From contig CP092868.1 in NCBI GenBank assembly GCA_030710605.1, positions 30,452,011 through 30,516,010 on the forward strand: a DNA stretch of 64,000 nt, given 5' to 3'. Shown here piece by piece: positions 1 to 9,236 of this stretch. The notes below the pieces were generated by a model. The model did not search any database. It worked only from the letters and a program-made list of their open reading frames with translations, and had not been told where the DNA came from. Origin of the DNA: Cordylochernes scorpioides. Lineage: Eukaryota; Arthropoda; Arachnida; Pseudoscorpiones; Chernetidae. The position numbers and the translations under genes were made by a program. Every line of letters begins with the position of its first letter. Positions within the stretch are counted from its first letter, which is position 1.

Positions 1-292
1 TGTAAAATGTTTAAAATCGGGCGCTATAGAGAGGAAGACGCTATTTAGAGGGGGCGCTATAGACAGGTTTAACTGTAAAAGGTTTAAAATCGGGCGCTAT
101 AGAGAGGAAGACGTTATTTAGAGGGGGCGCTATAGACAGGTTTAACTGTAAAATGTTTAAAATCGGGCGCTATAGAGAGGAAGACGCTATTTAGAGGGGG
201 CGCTATAGACAGGTTTAACTGTAAAATGTTTAAAATCGGGCGCTATAGAGAGGAAGACGCTATTTAGAGGGGGCGATATAGACAGATTTAAC
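1..292. repeat. 73-bp tandem array (4 copies), MITE-end derived
   Basis: Four head-to-tail units start at 1, 74, 147 and 220, so the period is exactly 73 bp. Each unit carries the words GGGCGCTATAGAGAGG, GCTATTTAGAGGG and GCGCTATAGACAGG. The same words in the same order form one end of the MITE at 16510-16684, so the array is an amplified MITE end and not an unrelated satellite. The fourth copy has a GCGATATAGACAG variant and runs into AT-rich DNA. The array may begin before the window. Confidence 0.9.
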
Positions 293-350
293 TGAATATA
301 TAAATTTCGATATTTTGGTCAAATAAAACAACTGTTTAATAGATAAGTCT

Positions 351-440
351 ATTTCCTTTGTTTCACTGCTTTGTTCTTATGCATACCTCTGGTGAATCCT
401 GTATAGGGTCAGTGACCCTAAATAAAGGCTTTTGTTGTTG
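351..440 (+). mobile_element. LINE 3' end, 5'-truncated (same family as 34173-36228)
   Basis: This 90-bp copy of the 3' end of the large LINE at 34173-36228 includes the hairpin GGGTC-AGT-GACCC, then AAATAAAGG, then a (TTG) tail. It is flanked by the 14-bp direct repeat TAATAGATAAGTCT at 337-350 and 441-454. That repeat is the target-site duplication expected of target-primed reverse transcription. No coding part remains. Confidence 0.88.
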
Positions 441-504
441 TAATAGATAAGTCTTGTATGTGTTAAGGAATTGATGAAAAGCCTGTTGCGCTTGAAAGTT
501 AACT

Positions 505-682
505 ATTATATATATAGTCACGACCGTCTTTCCTCATCGGCCTCTGTCACGGATGCGCGCGCACAGGGAGGTCACGTGCTCGCCGGCTCCCTCGAGCCGG
601 ATTTGAACCAGCGACCTAAGGATCACCGTTGTAACATCTACAGTCGGGTAAAACACGGGCGTTACCCGGGTCATTCGGCTAG
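505..682 (+). mobile_element. Short non-autonomous Helitron-like element
   Basis: The 3' end has the Helitron layout: a GC-rich hairpin around CGGGCGTTACCCG, about 10 bases, then CTAG (679-682) followed by T. A reversed sister copy lies at 31832-32009 and has a clear A|TC 5' end. The 5' end here is degenerate, so the start is approximate. No Rep/helicase is encoded, so it would need another element's transposase. It carries part of a tRNA-Tyr on its minus strand (588-646). Confidence 0.8.
588..646 (-). pseudogene. 3' half of an intron-containing tRNA-Tyr(GTA) captured in a Helitron
   Basis: On the minus strand CTGTAGA (anticodon loop, GTA) is followed by 13 bases, then ATCCTTAGGTC, the T arm GCTGG-TTCAAAT-CCGGC, the acceptor strand TCGAGGG and a discriminator A. 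The interruption just after the anticodon matches the usual tRNA-Tyr intron position. The 5' acceptor, D arm and 5' half are absent, so it cannot make a tRNA. It abuts the Helitron 3' hairpin, and the sister copy at 31868-31926 has the same break. Confidence 0.8.
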
Positions 683-780
683 TATTTTAATAAAAGAGAT
701 GGCGTCTCTAAGTGTTGTGGAATTAATTAAAAAAAAAAAAACTAATATCGTCGATTATAATATGATTTTATCATTATTTG

Positions 781-1105
781 GGTAGACGAGTTGTCTAAAC
801 CATTGGTTGTTGACCTTTATGACCCTGAATCGAATCACGCATTGGGCACTTTTTTTCTAATAAAAAAAAAAAAAGCTCCAATGGTACTTTATTCTAGCAA
901 AAGTACAACCCTACCAACGAGAGTAAGTATTCAAATGTGGGGTCTCTGGAACACTTGTAAGTATTACAATACAGTACTTGTAAGCAATACAAAGGTCGAA
1001 CTGTTTTTAACATGTTTAGACATATGGTGCACTTACAGTAAAAACAGTCGCTAATTCTACCCATCATAATTATCAATGCCTGTATCATGTGTACTAGGAA
1101 TATTA
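781..1105 (+). mobile_element. tRNA-derived SINE-like element, family F (copy 1)
   Basis: This is homologous to 31500-31790 and 2000-2165. Shared blocks are TCTAAACC.TTGGTT, a B-box/T-arm-like ATCGAATC segment, GCATTGGGCAC, a T-run, TAATAAAAA, and a body ending near GTGCACTTACAGTAAAA. The T-arm-like segment sits where a tRNA 3' half would be, which suggests a tRNA-derived head. No A box is convincing here, so the SINE label is an inference. Confidence 0.5.
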
Positions 1106-1319
1106 ATAAAAAAGTATGATAAATCATAATCTGCTTTCTGAAAACTCATAGAAAATAAGATTGTGTGTGTTAAAATGTGTATTGATTAATTCTGGATTAA
1201 ATACGAGCGTATTCAATTGTTCGGCTTTCGGAGCCTAGCAATATAGATCTCAGGTGAGGATCTTATGTTAAGAGAGGAATGTGCAGAGTGTTAAGTGATA
1301 ACAATAGAACAATACATGT

Positions 1320-1392
1320 GTCCCAGTAGCGCAGTGGATAGCGCGTTGGACTTCTAATCCAAAGGTCCCGGGTTCGAGTCCCGGCTGGGATG
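1320..1392 (+). tRNA. tRNA-Arg-TCT: tRNA-Arg (anticodon TCT)
   Basis: A full 73-nt cloverleaf can be written. The acceptor is GTCCCAG/CTGGGAT with a G-U first pair. The D arm is GCGC/GCGC, the anticodon stem TTGGA/TCCAA with loop CTTCTAA (anticodon TCT, T33 present), the variable loop AGGTC and the T arm CCGGG-TTCGAGT-CCCGG. The discriminator is G. There is no intron. Positions 8-9 are TA. A T-run begins four bases after the 3' end and would stop RNA polymerase III. It reads AGA codons. No sign of decay is seen, but SINE descent cannot be excluded from one copy. Confidence 0.93.
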
Positions 1393-1395
1393 AAT

Positions 1396-1405
1396 ATTTT
1401 TTTTT
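1396..1405 (+). terminator. Pol III T-run terminator of tRNA-Arg
   Basis: About ten consecutive T residues start four bases after the mature tRNA 3' end. This is the standard RNA polymerase III stop. Confidence 0.8.
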
Positions 1406-1565
1406 TATTATCCAGTACCTGAAGTGAGTCAAGGGAGGGAGTCATTGCTGACCGAGGAAAAGGCCTAAAAATACTCTAATTGCCTTCACATGTGTTGCTA
1501 CGACAGGTGCTGTTTTAACACTTGCACTGACGGCAGTATAAGTAGATTCTAGCATAGGATTGAGG

Positions 1566-1990
1566 GAGGTTTTTTTCGACAACCACGAATTGAGAAACAT
1601 TTTTTCAACTTCAATAACTCATATTCCTTCATAAATTCAACCTTACTCAGTGAATGCATATGAACTTGGTTCATTCAGTATATAATAATTTTCATAATTT
1701 TATAAATAAAATATATGAAAAATGTTTTGTTTATTTTCTAATTTCATTCTTTGAATAGCTTCCTAGTTCCAAAATCATTTTACTAGGTGCCGCTCAAAAA
1801 GAGAAACCTAGTTTATGACATTTACAACAATGAATAATATGTGAGGGTTATTCATATGGAGCAGAATTAAGGAAGGGTTTTTTGACAACCACGAATCCAT
1901 ATTGAATTCCGCATTGAAAAACATTTTTTTCAACTTCAATAACCCAGATTTTTTCATAAATCCAACCTCACCCAGTGAATGCATGTGTAC
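1566..1990 (+). repeat. Dispersed direct repeats flanking a TTAGGTACC-type element
   Basis: Two related blocks of about 120 bp (1566-1680 and 1865-1990) share GACAACCACGAAT, AACATTTTTTTCAACTTC, CATAAATTCAACC and CAGTGAATGCAT. Between them, about 1750-1858, lies a piece with TTCCAAAATCA and ACTAGGTGCCGCTCAA, related to the copies at 21498, 21990 and 53608. The blocks may be ends of one old element. No coding capacity is seen. Confidence 0.45.
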
Positions 1991-1999
1991 CTCGAGGGG

Positions 2000-2165
2000 G
2001 TCAGTGTAAGGATGATCTAAACCGTTGGTTTTCGACCGCTACGAACCGGGATCGAATCCCGCAAAGGGATTTTTTTCTAATAAAAAATAAATAAATAAAA
2101 AACCGCTCCAATGGCTCCCGATTCTTACAAAAGTCAAACCCCACCAGCGAGTGCAAGTTAGAATA
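2000..2165 (+). mobile_element. SINE-like family F, 5' part (copy 3)
   Basis: It matches the first half of the copies at 781-1105 and 31500-31790: GATCTAAACCGTTGGTT, CGGGATCGAATCCCGC, T-run, TAATAAAAA, then CTCCAATGGC and ACCAGCGAGTG. The T-arm-like segment CGGGATCGAATCCCG is a perfect stem with a B-box-like loop. The 3' half is missing. Confidence 0.5.
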
Positions 2166-2279
2166 TCGTTTAAAAATATATATGAAAACGGAGCTGACTA
2201 GAATACATACCTCAGTTCTTATATAAAATAATAATAATAATAAAAAACTTATACCTAAACAACGGATTTGTTTATTATA

Positions 2280-2565
2280 GAATTTAGGTCAAGCACCGGT
2301 TCTCTCCTGCCAAGAGAACAACAGTCTTTGATTTCCAGACTCAAGTCTGGTCATCTACGGACAATGCCTTTCCAGAATGGTTGCAAGGTTTTCCCACTAT
2401 GTACTAAGTGCAATTCTGAACCTTCAACCCCAAAACACATTATTGACTGTATTGACTCATCCATGAGCTCTACTCTTCCCCAGAAGACACCATCAACAAG
2501 CTCTACAAGCTTTACAAGCTTGATACCTTAATATGATTGAGTGGAGATAAGAAAGAAGAAGAAGG
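2280..2565 (+). mobile_element. LINE family E, C-terminal and 3' end fragment
   Basis: A reading frame carries SRLKSGHLRTM, then CTKCNSEPSTPKHIIDC, a CX2C-X8-H-X3-C zinc-binding motif typical of the end of some non-LTR retrotransposon ORF2 proteins. The sequence then ends in TTGAGTGGAGATAAGAAAG and an (AAG) tail. The frame shifts after the zinc motif relative to the copy at 21085. Relatives lie at 19060, 21085, 25254, 25470, 26355, 27462 and 49485. Confidence 0.75.
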
Positions 2566-2569
2566 TCAT

Positions 2570-2700
2570 TTATAGCATGTATATCGGGATTCAGACAATA
2601 ACTCTGAAAGATATTTAATATACAATGGCCTTAATTGAAGACAGAGATAACAAAGTGTGAACAAAATTGCCTCTGTCTCCTTCAAAAAAAAAAATAATAA
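2570..2700 (+). repeat. Single 118-bp-family monomer with A-rich end
   Basis: It contains GCATGTATATCGGGATTCAG, CAATAACTCTGAAAGATAT and GAACAAAATTGCCTCTGTC followed by an A-run. The same monomer forms tandem arrays at 27715, 32430, 33090 and 56400. The terminal block plus A-run recurs at 27100-27160 and 33560-33610. Confidence 0.75.
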
Positions 2701-2759
2701 TAGACGTCAGACAACATCAAAATATAAAACTTCCTAAAGTTTTATCCATGAGTGTATTT

Positions 2760-3060
2760 TCAAAGAGTGGAAAATTGAAGAATTAAGGAAGCGAAACTAC
2801 ATTGTGGACGATCACCATCAAGAGTATTTACCAAAGGAACTGAATTTAGCAAATAAAAAGAATGACCACGACATTCGGCGATTCTATTAATCTCCTCTGA
2901 ACGGTAACTGCTATTTATATTTTGAGGTTTCCTAATCATCCATTCTTTACAGCTTGGACAATTTTGGTACGAAGAAAGTTAATTGGCTTTTCTTGGATAA
3001 ACATCTCAACGTCGTGGATTTTAGTTTTCCTGATATATTGCCTTTCTTATAAGATTTAAT
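2760..3060 (+). repeat. Interspersed repeat, relative of 46880-47770 and 10760
   Basis: The block ATTCTTTACAGCTTGGACAA to GGATTTTAGTTTTCCTGAT recurs inverted at 46880-47165. GGACCACGACATTCGGCGAT and TTCTATTAATCTCCTC recur at 10763 and, inverted, at 19815 and 47905. The element type is unknown. The second block adjoins LINE-D 3' ends at 10545 and 48060, so it may be part of that LINE's 3' region. Confidence 0.5.
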
Positions 3061-3513
3061 AGTATCATCTTAATAAAAAGAACATCTGAATCAAAATTCT
3101 TGAAGAGCGTGCTATCTAGACAGAACTCGTGTAAACCTTAAATACCTCCAAACGACACACATGATTACTTTTAATTACCAATTCGAACAATAAAAAAGTC
3201 CAATCCGACAAGAAAGAACTCATGGTGCGTGTTTAACGCAACGCCAACTGTCCAAACAGCCAGCCGTTGGATGGGCTGAAAGGGTGAAAGCCAGATGGAC
3301 AATCCAATTACTTCTTTCTCCAGAAAAAAGGCTACAAAGAAAAATGAAGGATTACAATAATTTTTTCAAGATGTTTTAAGTCCTGGTGAGACATCTCATT
3401 TTGTCGTTGAATTGCTCATTGTTGGTTGGATTGTGCCCTTAAGAACATTCTTAAATGGTTGTTGCCTCTTTGCTTCTTTTTTATTACATAAAAGTTTATA
3501 ATTAGAGGAAAAT
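3061..3513. other. Unassigned AT-rich stretch
   Basis: I see no convincing coding frame, RNA or element end here. The last 50 bases are a decayed lead-in to the 38-bp array. Confidence 0.5.
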
Positions 3514-4180
3514 TTGATATTCATTAGTAGATGGTTGCTGATGGGTTGAAATTGGCGTTCATTAGTATATGGTTGCTGATGGGTTGAAATTGGCGTTCAT
3601 TAGTAGATGGTTGCTGATGGGTTGAAATTGGGGTTCATTAGTAGATGGTTGCTGATGGGTTGAAATTGGCGTTCATTAGTGGATGGTTGCTGATGGGTTG
3701 AAATTGGAGTTCATTAGTAGATGGTTTATGATGGGTTGAAATTGGCGTTCATTAGTAGATGGTTGCTGATGGGTTGAAATTGGCGTTCATTAGTAGATGG
3801 TTGCTGATGGGCTTAAATTGGCGTTCATTAGTAGATGGTTGCTGATCAGTTGAAATTGGCGTTCATTAGTAGATGGTTGCTGATGGGTTTAAATTGGCGT
3901 TCATTAGTAGATGGTTGCTGATGGGTTGAAATTGGCGTTCATTAGTAGATGGTTGCTGATGGGCTTAAATTGGCGTTCATTAGTAGATGGTTGCTGATCA
4001 GTTGAAATTGGCGTTCATTAGTAGATGGTTGCTGATGGGTTTAAATTGGCGTTTATTAGTAGATAGTTGCTGATCAGTTGAAATTGGCGTTCATTAGTAG
4101 ATGGTTGCTGATGGGTTGAAATTGGCGTTCATTAGTAGATGGTTGCTGATGGGTTGAAATTGGCGTTAATTAGTAGATGG
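3514..4180. repeat. 38-bp minisatellite, about 17 copies
   Basis: The unit is TTCATTAGTAGATGGTTGCT followed by GATGGGTTGAAATTGGCG. Copies differ by few substitutions (GATGGGTT, GATCAGTT or GATGGGCT). A larger unit of three to four monomers appears to repeat between about 3790 and 4070. It is non-coding. Confidence 0.92.
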
Positions 4181-5689
4181 TTGTTAAAGAGGAAAACGTT
4201 CAAATTTGCATATATGGGAAATACGCCGTTAAAGAAGCAAATAAGGAGTGGTTTATACTTAAAATTTGAAACTTCCCTAGTTTTTTTTTTTTTTGGTTCA
4301 TGATGTATATAACATTGGCCGTATAGACTCCATGAGGTCCGATGTAATATAACATAGCGGGATGGTGGAAATAGAATTAATATTTGCATATTTACACAAG
4401 AGTATTTCTACTGGCTTCTCCTGCACAGGTTAAAAACACGTAAGTCTTCGGGGGGAATTCCATGTTTTTTTTCAATATAGATGATAAAAAATATGGTGTC
4501 AATACATTTCAGTAATGGATTTTTGTTCTTTTTGTGTGATTTGCTGTTTTCCAGGATGATATTTAAAATACTGGATATGTACAGCGATTGGCGCAAAATA
4601 ATAAGAGAGCAATTAAAAAAAAAAGAATTTATTCAAGAACCATTGTAAATGTGTTCACAAATAATAAACAAAACTATAATTGAGCTAAAGCTAACGAAAA
4701 TATACAAGGCATCTATTAATAAAATCATACATACACAACCAATTATGTAATTATAATAATTATGTCAATTGAGAGATTGTTTACATCCAGAGACTAGTTT
4801 CTGAGAGAACACTCTCACTAGAAGACACTTCTCTACAAAGAACAGTTGATAAAAAAAAAGAAATATCATTTTTCGTTAAATTTTTTTTTTTACCTTTTTG
4901 AAATTTCTTATCAAAATATTTATATATTTTACCGAGTTTTACATTCAATGTTTGAACGATTACATCCAGGGTTAACGCGATATTATCTGTTATACTATTT
5001 GCATATCCTTTAAAAAAAAAACAGTATTTGAAAACAATAAAAACTTTCCAAAACACCTTTCTACAAAGAACAGTTTTCATTGCCAAAGTTACCTATTAGA
5101 AACTCTCCAGTATGAAGACACCTCTCCCTAAAGGGCACTTTGACTCTATAGCTAGGTATTATTTTATATAAAAAAAAAGATCTACTGAAATAACTTTTAA
5201 AAAATACGGATAAAAAGCCCTTTAGGAATAAAAAAAAAAAGGAGATTTAGAATCATTGAAGATATAAAAAAAGAAGAGACAGATATAATGAAAGCAGAAG
5301 AAAAACAAATTGGAAAAGATCAAGAGGGAAATAAATGGCAGACGTGTGAAGCAGGCAATCATCACAGAGGCCTGTTGCCAAATCACTGAGAGAACCTCCC
5401 CATTTTGTTACCATTCAGAATAAACAAGAGGCCTCAAGAGAAATGGCGAAACGTTCCGCGACAAGTTTAATTATAGCCACGGCATCTTAAGACAGAAGCC
5501 GGCGGGGGAGTCGAAAGCCTGCCTCGAACCCCTTAATTTCAGAATTACGGTCGACAGATGGTATGCGGAGGGATGCTACACCTGAGAGGCCCTTTTTAAC
5601 ATCGGAAATGCAATTACGTCACGCTTCATTGGCAGGAAGTCCGCCACGTGTCTTCACCTGCCGTGGAACGGAAATGACGTCTATATTCG
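4181..5689. other. Low-complexity AT-rich DNA, then a GC-richer unique block
   Basis: From 4181 to about 5380 the DNA is AT-rich with many A/T runs and no feature I can support. From 5380 to 5690 it is GC-richer, looks single-copy, and contains GCCACGTGTC and TGACGTC-like sites. That block has no long frame. It could be regulatory or an unrecognised element. Confidence 0.4.
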
Positions 5690-7150
5690 TCTGGTAGACT
5701 GACAGCTGGTCAACGGTATAGAGCAGACAAGTCCGGTAGAATGACATCGAGGTTGTCAAAAGTACGAAACAGACTGTGAAGAAGCAAAGTCGAATAGATC
5801 TAGTTCACATCTCATCAAGTTATAGAGGCAAGCCGTGTACTTTTCAAAGATCTAGTTGACTGAGAGCTCAAAGTATGGAACAATGATCGGGTACAAGTCC
5901 GGTAGAATGACATAGAGCTTGTCAAAAGTACGAAACAGACTGTGAAGAAGCAAAGTCGAATAGATCTAGTTCACAACATCTCATCAAGGGTACAGAAGCA
6001 AAGCCGTGTCAGAGATCTGGTTGACTGAGAGCTCAAAGTATAGAGCAGATCGGGTACAAGTCCGGTAGAATGACATTGAGCTTATCAAAAGTACGGAACA
6101 GACTATGAACAAGCGAAGTGGGTCTAGTTCACGAAATATCAACAAGGGTATAGAGGCAAGACTGTGTACTTGTCAGGTCTGGTTGAATTAGAGCTGAAAG
6201 TATAGAGCAAAGATCGGGTACAAGTCCGGTAGAATGACACTTAGCTTTTTAAAAGTACAGAACAGACTATGAACAAACGAAGTGGGTCTAGTTCACGGAA
6301 TATTATCAAGGGTATAGAGGCAAGGCTGTGTACTTGTCAGGTCTGGTTGAATGAGAGCTGAAAGTATAGAGCAAAGATCGGGTACAAGTCCGGTAGAATG
6401 ACACTTAGCTTTTTAAAAGTACAGAACAGACTATGAACAAACGAAGTGGGTCTAGTTCACGGAATATTATCAAGGGTATAGAGGCAAGGCTGTGTACTTG
6501 TCAGGTCTGGTTGAATGAGAGCTGAAAGTATAGAGCAAAGATCTGGTACAAGTCCGGTAGAATGACACTTAGCTTTTTAAAAGTACAGAACAGACTATGA
6601 ACTTCATTTTGTCTCCTCTCTAATTGTAAATACGCTGCTGTATCACCTCATAAGCATAAATAAATAAAATAAGACTATGAACAAACGAAGTGGGTCTAGT
6701 TCACGGAATATTATCAAGAGTATAGAGGCAAGGCTGTGTACTTGTCAGGTCTGGTTGAATGAGAGCTGAAAGTATAGAGCAAAGATCGGGTACAAGTCCG
6801 GTAGAATGACCCTTAGCTTCTCAAAAGTACAGAACAGACTATGAACAAGCGAAGTGGGTCTAGTTCACGGAATATCACCAAGGGTACAGAAGCAAAGCCG
6901 TGCATTTGTCAGAGATCTAGTTGACTGAGAGCTGAAAGTATAGAGCAAAGATCGGGTACAAGTCCGGTAGAATGACACTTTGCTTTTCAAAAGTACAGAA
7001 CAGACTATGAACAAGCGAAGTGGATCTAGTTCACGGAATATCAACAAGGGTATAGAGGCAAGGCTGTGTACTTGTCAGGTCTGGTTAAATGAGAGCTGAA
7101 AGTATAGAGCAAAGATCGGGTACAAGTCCGTTAGAATGACATCGAGTGTC
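5690..7150. repeat. 164-bp satellite, about 9 copies
   Basis: GTACAAGTCCG(G/T)TAGAATGAC recurs near 5890, 6054, 6217, 6381, 6546, 6798, 6956 and 7120, mostly 158-165 bp apart. Other constant words are GAACAGACTATGAACAA, GGTCTAGTTCACG and GAGAGCTGAAAGTATAGAGC. The copies at 6217, 6381 and 6546 are almost identical, which points to recent local amplification. One spacing is longer because of the insertion at 6603-6671. Confidence 0.92.
6603..6671 (+). mobile_element. 69-bp 5'-truncated retroposon in the satellite
   Basis: A 69-bp insert ending in TAAATAAATAAAATA interrupts one satellite unit. It is flanked by AGACTATGAAC at 6592-6602 and 6672-6682, an 11-bp target-site duplication. Neighbouring units show the empty site. 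The tail suggests a LINE family with an A/T simple repeat, different from the TTG-tailed families here. Confidence 0.75.
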
Positions 7151-7455
7151 AAAATTATTAAAAATACTATAAACAAGCAAAGTGTTTGATAGGTATAGTT
7201 GACAGAATCTCATTAGATACCTAATCACAGACATGGTAAAGGGCTATACATAAATCAGGTCTAGATCACAAACATTTGATAAAAGGAATTAGAACAAACT
7301 TTGTTCAAGTCATACTCTTGGTAGACTAGGTTTACAGATATTTTAGAAAAGAACTAGAATAAGATTGCACTGGTCATGTCTGGTATGTACCGTAGAAAGA
7401 CAGGATATTCTTGTATAGTAAATTATCAGTGAGCACATCACTGATGGTACTCTGT

Positions 7456-7925
7456 GGACAGTAGAAGTTTGTTTTATGTATAAAAGAAACATTCGCGCTT
7501 TTAAATCATTTTATTTTATATGTATAGATGGCGCGTTATTGCTTTGTGTTAATTTATGCCTAACTGGCCTTGTCTTTATAGTTTGCTGAAGAGCATTGCT
7601 CGAAGCAAATATTTGAATGTAATTCTACTGTCCTATAAGCTTATGTCCATAGTTTACTTGAAAACCATTTCTAAGATTCCATCCTTCAGTGTAGCATATA
7701 AAAGCAGAATGATACAATACAGTATTAAAGCTCTGAGAAGCGGTCTGGTGGATTAAATTGGCGAAACCGCTGGGAGGGTTCACCACTGATGAGCCAAGCC
7801 CTCCCAATATATTTTTTCATCGCAGTAAGGACAGTAGAAATTTGTTTTATGTATAAAAGAAACATTCGCGCTTTTAAATCATTTTATTTTATATGTATAG
7901 ATGGCGCGTTATTGCTTTGTGTTGA
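7456..7925 (+). mobile_element. Penelope-like remnant with flanking direct repeats
   Basis: Two copies of about 95 bp (7462-7555 and 7828-7922), sharing AAAGAAACATTCGCGC, TATGTATAGATGGCGCG and TTATTGCTTTGTGTT, bracket the interior. The interior is homologous to 44560-44810 and, reversed, 48850-49075, starting at CTTATGTCCATAGTT. It ends in the hammerhead-like block at 7739-7806. Direct pseudo-LTR repeats and hammerhead motifs fit Penelope-like elements. No reverse transcriptase is left. Confidence 0.6.
7739..7806 (+). ncRNA. Hammerhead-like strands in scrambled order / pseudoknot
   Basis: The RNA contains AGCGGU-C-UGGUGGA, then UUGGC-GAAA-CCGCU, GGGAGGG, and UUCACCA-CUGAUGA-GCCAA. All three hammerhead helices pair: III AGCGGU/ACCGCU, I UGGUGGA/UUCACCA, II UUGGC/GCCAA, with C at the cleavage position. 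The strand order is not one of the three known planar hammerhead types. UGGGAGGG (7771-7778) also pairs with CCCUCCCA (7799-7806), giving an H-type pseudoknot with stem II. Related copies: 44640-44710, 48915-48985 (minus) and 52170-52215. Activity is not implied. Confidence 0.55.
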
Positions 7926-7966
7926 CTTATTGTAATATATATCCATATGTAAACTTATGTCTGATG

Positions 7967-8232
7967 CCTCTCTGCCGACCACGAGGCAAGATCAATGTCT
8001 TGCCCAACTGCCAGAGAGCTAGAGCTGCAAAGTTCTAGTTCTACCGCCTTCTTCCTGCCTCCTGACCTCCGCGGACCCAATCCGGCCTAACCTGCCTCTT
8101 CCCTGACGGTGATCCTGTCCTTAGCCTCTCCACCCTGTTCACAGTGGTTTTATATATTCCGCTTTACGCGGCCATTGGGGCTCAAAAATAATTTATTTTT
8201 GTTAGCAGCCCCGTAAATAAAGATATTTTCTC
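7967..8232 (+). mobile_element. LINE 3' end with target-site duplication
   Basis: A 266-bp GC-richer insert is flanked by TATGTCTGATG at 7956-7966 and 8233-8243. Near its 3' end GGGGCT pairs with AGCCCC around a T/A-rich loop, followed by AAATAAAG and a short T-rich end. This is the same hairpin-plus-AATAAA plan as the other LINE tails. No coding sequence remains. Confidence 0.82.
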
Positions 8233-8243
8233 TATGTCTGATG

Positions 8244-8861
8244 TCAGCCTAAAGGAAATAAAGACTTTTCTTTTAATCTTTCAAATACTTCTTGCTGCTT
8301 AACGTCTACTAACAAACACGAGAACGTTACAATGTCTGTAAAGTACTGTAGAAAAACATATGGTTAAAGAAAAAAAAAAAGACTGTACACAAGTCAGATT
8401 TGATAAACTCTACATCCAAAAGATACGTAATAGTAGACGACAATTCCTATCAAAAGCAATACTTTTTTTTTTTTTCAGAGCAACTTGAAAATTTATGTTC
8501 TTTTTCTGATATAAATTTGATTTATGACAATACTTCTAGGTTTTGTTCACTTTTATTGTCTCAAAATCACCAACTATGTGGCTTTAGAGTTTATCATTCA
8601 CAAAAGATTGGCCTGTTGCTGATCAATACCCATGGTATAGTGCATCCAGCAAGATTGAAACACTGTTTCATACCAGGAATGGTGGGATGATTAGGAAGGA
8701 GAATAAACCACAGTACATAAAATGATGTTTCAAGTTAAAAATACAGAAGTATATGGACATTACATTTTCAGTGTATGATCAAAGTTCAAGTTACAACTCA
8801 TCCATGGTGATCCCTGGAGACGTTGGATAAATCCATTAGACCATGTCACTGGTATTACAAC
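8244..8861. other. Unassigned, includes a weak 96-codon frame
   Basis: An open frame lies at 8400-8690 on the plus strand, but it contains a run of Phe codons from a T-tract and shows no recognisable domain. I regard it as chance. No RNA gene or element end was recognised. Confidence 0.35.
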
Positions 8862-8873
8862 CATACCAATATG

Positions 8874-9053
8874 GGGACACGGATTCCATAACTCGCAAGT
8901 CTGAACTCAAGACGATTCTAAGCTCCCCTGATAGGATCCAGACGTACCTTCGGAGAAGGCCTCGTCTGGTGTATATATTTTCTCTACTATTTTAAACTCT
9001 GTAAACTCTCTCTTGACCATTGACTATATGTTAATAAACTGTTTTTTAATTGT
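8874..9053 (+). mobile_element. LINE 3' end with target-site duplication
   Basis: A 180-bp insert between copies of CATACCAATATG (8862-8873 and 9054-9065). The end has the weak hairpin TTGAC-TATAT-GTTAA followed by AATAAACTG and TTTTTTAATTGT. The body (GACGATTCTAAGCTCCCCTG and so on) is not seen elsewhere in the window. Confidence 0.8.
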
Positions 9054-9236
9054 CATACCAATATGAAATTGCGAAAATGCTATCTTCAGGATTTGGCATA
9101 AGGGAGAACAACGGATAAAGAAAAAAAAAAGGATGGAAAAGTTTAGCTTGAAGGATATTCATCTATTACTATAAATTCATCTGTCCCCCGTTAACTAGAC
9201 GCTAAAATTGGCTTAGCTACTTACCAACTAAACACC

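Noticed and set aside
7763-7792. Ordinary type II hammerhead (GAAA before CUGAUGA)
   Set aside because: Only 19 bases lie between the boxes, with no room for stems III and I. The partner strand lies upstream, giving a non-planar order.
7758-7806. HDV-like nested pseudoknot ribozyme
   Set aside because: The two crossing helices lack the P3 hairpin, P4 and the catalytic strand arrangement of HDV-like ribozymes.
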